DNA of 30,919 bases from Haplomitrium mnioides. Taxonomy: Eukaryota; Marchantiophyta; Haplomitriopsida; Calobryales. Where the stretch lies: the NCBI GenBank assembly GCA_049999725.1, contig JBNGIS010016508.1:1-30919 (forward strand), written 5' to 3'. This document shows positions 29,641-30,919 of this stretch, piece after piece. The translations under genes were made by a program, and so were the position numbers. The stretch's first letter is position 1. Every line of letters begins with the position of its first letter. Under the pieces are notes generated by a model, which was not told where the DNA came from, made no database searches, and saw only the letters and a program-made list of their open reading frames with translations.

Positions 29641-30023
29641 GATTTGGAGGTTTTATCTTGGTGACTATGTAGATTTGCAACAGACAACTTTCACGACACT
29701 TGATCTCATTGTTGGGTGTCAAATTCTGCATGTACGTAAGGTACTGCCTTTGGGAGTTTTGCAGTTGGAAGGACATGATGGCATGGTTTGGAAGGACTAT
29801 GTGCGCAATTGTGTACCTTGTCACCTTCTAAACATCAATGGCACTATGGACCTTTGTGTGGCATGAGTGTCTACAAGTTTGAAGTGTATGTTATGTGGTT
29901 CTCCTAAGAGAGCAACCACTATGTTGATTTGTGAGAGATGTTCTAGAGGATGGTATATGTCATGTTTTGACACCTCTATTGGATATTATTCATGACGGAT
30001 CATGTTTCTACCTTGATTGTTTA
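29641..30023 (+). pseudogene. Integrase C-terminal module and PHD-type zinc finger, family C
   Basis: FYLGDYVDLQQTTFTTLDLI then VRKVLPLGVLQLEGHDGMVW, NCVPCHLLNING (29653-29840) is the GPY/F-like basic module. After a stop and the text LKCMLCGSPKRATTMLICER, the cysteines are C-X2-C (29885, 29894), X11, C-X2-C (29930, 29939), X4, tyrosine where histidine is expected (29954), X2, C (29963). After one frameshift come a tyrosine where cysteine is expected (30009) and a final C (30018), in GSCFYLDC. This is the C4-H-C3 spacing of a PHD finger with G-W before the histidine, carrying H-to-Y and C-to-Y losses. It replaces the chromodomain found in families A and B and would have read histone H3 tails. 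Confidence 0.75.
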
Positions 30024-30181
30024 TAGAACAACTAGTCTCCATTGATTTCTAGGGTTGGCATAGATTATAAGAAGTGAACGATTTGCCTACTAGTCTTTGC
30101 ATCAGTAGGTGTACATCAATTTTCTAGGAGATAGATGGCTAGCTAGTGTTATGAAACTTGACCACCAGCTAGAGGGGCAAT
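30024..30181 (+). other. 3' untranslated end of family C and polypurine tract
   Basis: No coding content recognised. AGAGGGG at 30171-30177, followed by CAAT and the LTR start TGTGAGG, is a plausible polypurine tract for plus-strand priming. Confidence 0.55.
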
Positions 30182-30567
30182 TGTGAGGTCTCGTGCACTG
30201 TATGCGCATAAGACTCAATTTTTTTCATTCTCTGTTGTATGTTTGTAGATGTCATGGAATTTGTATGGATGATGTAGTTGTGTAAGTGATGTGTATATGC
30301 ACGACAGCTATCATACCATTCCATGTAGATTTCTATTTTTAGGTATATTAAGTTTTTTTTCTTTTTGTGCTTTAGTATGTAAGACCATGTACTCTCATTG
30401 AAAGGTTATCTTTTGATAACACAATTTGCATGTATAAGCTAAGAGGAGAGTTGAGGTATTGGAGCTCTTGGAAAAGCGTGGATTCTTTGTGAACAAAGGT
30501 GCGTTGTATCTAATATCGAAATATCAACAACTAGAATTTCTCGAGAAATTATCACTCGAGAAAAACA
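30182..30567 (+). repeat. 3' terminal repeat (LTR) of family C
   Basis: Starts TGTGAGGTCTC and ends GAAAAACA (TG...CA), 386 bp, preceded by a purine tract. The second half matches 19238-19512. It contains the text ELLEKRGFFVNKGALYLISK in an open frame, matched at 19405 by LLDKRRLLVSKGALVLISK. Confidence 0.75.
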
Positions 30568-30568
30568 T

Positions 30569-30700
30569 TGTGAGGTCTCATGCATTATATGTACATGAGA
30601 CTCAATTATTTGTCATTCTTTGTTGTATGTTTGTAGATGTCATGAAATGTGTGTGGACAATGTAGTTGTGTAAGCAATGTGTATGCGCATGGCAATATAT
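30569..30700 (+). repeat. Second LTR start in tandem (family C)
   Basis: TGTGAGGTCTCATGCA restarts one base after the first LTR ends, and about 120 bases match 30182-30300, including GTTGTATGTTTGTAGATGTC and TGTAGTTGTGTAAG. After about 30700 the two copies differ, so this is either a partial second LTR or a longer LTR version. Confidence 0.8.
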
Positions 30701-30919
30701 TGTAATTATTTGCTCAAAACATTCATTGAGCTATCTACTCTTTTGTATATTTTAAATAGCAGAAGCGTCTATGGGCTGAAAGAAATTAGAGTTTCAAGAT
30801 TCTTGCTCTCAAAGAAGTTTTACTATTAGATGATAATTTGATCAATTTTCAAATTGTTGCTTTAATGACAAAAAACTGCCGCTACTTTGAACCAGGAATA
30901 GGCTACTCAGAACAAGAAC
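30701..30919. other. AT-rich end of window, no recognised gene
   Basis: TTTTAAATAGCAG near 30749 resembles a TATA-type promoter element and could belong to the tandem LTR copy. Nothing else is recognisable before the window ends. Confidence 0.35.

Larger units (their letters stand above)
19238..30567 (+). mobile_element. Family C Ty3/gypsy-like element carrying a DNA methyltransferase and PHD finger
   Basis: Direct repeats 19238-19512 and about 30300-30567 bracket, in order and all on the plus strand, gag (22170-23160), protease (24002), methyltransferase (24700-25560 and 26560-26690), RT (27040-27960), RNase H (28040-28270), integrase (28790-29330) and a PHD-type finger (29885-30020). The order matches Ty3/gypsy (integrase after RT), with the methyltransferase between protease and RT. 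A LINE and a tandem duplication interrupt the methyltransferase. The 5' LTR lacks its first half. I see no primer site or target duplication. The element is about 11.3 kb, or about 10.5 kb without the LINE. It is a fossil: every domain has stops. Confidence 0.8.

Overview
The window looks like an intergenic, retrotransposon-dense stretch of a large vascular-plant nuclear genome. Every recognisable coding trace belongs to an LTR retrotransposon of the Ty3/gypsy superfamily or to a LINE, and all are broken by stops and frameshifts. I found no intact host gene, no tRNA or rRNA gene and no CRISPR. The plant assignment rests on gag-PR-RT-RH-INT element organisation, initiator-Met-tRNA-type primer sites (TGGTATCA-like), chromodomain-type integrases and a plant-like LINE tail. 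The deep decay and nesting would fit a gymnosperm or fern, but the sequence alone does not settle this. One 100-N assembly gap lies at 4663-4762.

Layout. 1-2741: mostly featureless AT-rich DNA holding a minus-strand LTR/PBS/gag fragment (family A', about 800-1515), two unidentified minus-strand open stretches and a cluster of short palindromes (2227-2393). 2742-18795: a nested structure. Family B, a chromovirus-type element, has a 5' LTR at about 2742-3312 and a 3' LTR at about 18330-18795. Its interior is split by a foreign CpG-rich block with minisatellites (about 4.8-7.6 kb) and by family A (11524-17192), inserted between B's RNase H and integrase. Family A itself carries a foreign chromodomain tail plus a 395-bp LTR (about 14030-14601) joined into its reverse transcriptase. 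18796-19237: A-rich spacer.

19238-30567: family C, the most interesting object. It is a Ty3/gypsy-like element with gag (two zinc knuckles), protease, then a region with the ordered motifs of a cytosine-C5 DNA methyltransferase (I, IV, VI, VIII, IX-like, X), then RT, RNase H, integrase, and a PHD-type zinc finger at the integrase C-terminus where other families have a chromodomain. A 5'-truncated LINE (25777-26554) has inserted inside the methyltransferase and separates motif X from the rest. From memory, retrotransposons carrying cytosine methyltransferases have been reported from dinoflagellates and charophyte algae. A land-plant fossil that also has a terminal PHD finger would extend that picture.

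How the parts would have worked together (inference): the ancestral C polyprotein would encode capsid, protease, a DNA methyltransferase, RT/RNase H and an integrase with a histone-tail reader, so the element could have methylated its own or its target DNA and chosen insertion sites by chromatin state. None of the copies here can work. The decay is rich in C-to-T/G-to-A changes, as expected of long-methylated DNA.
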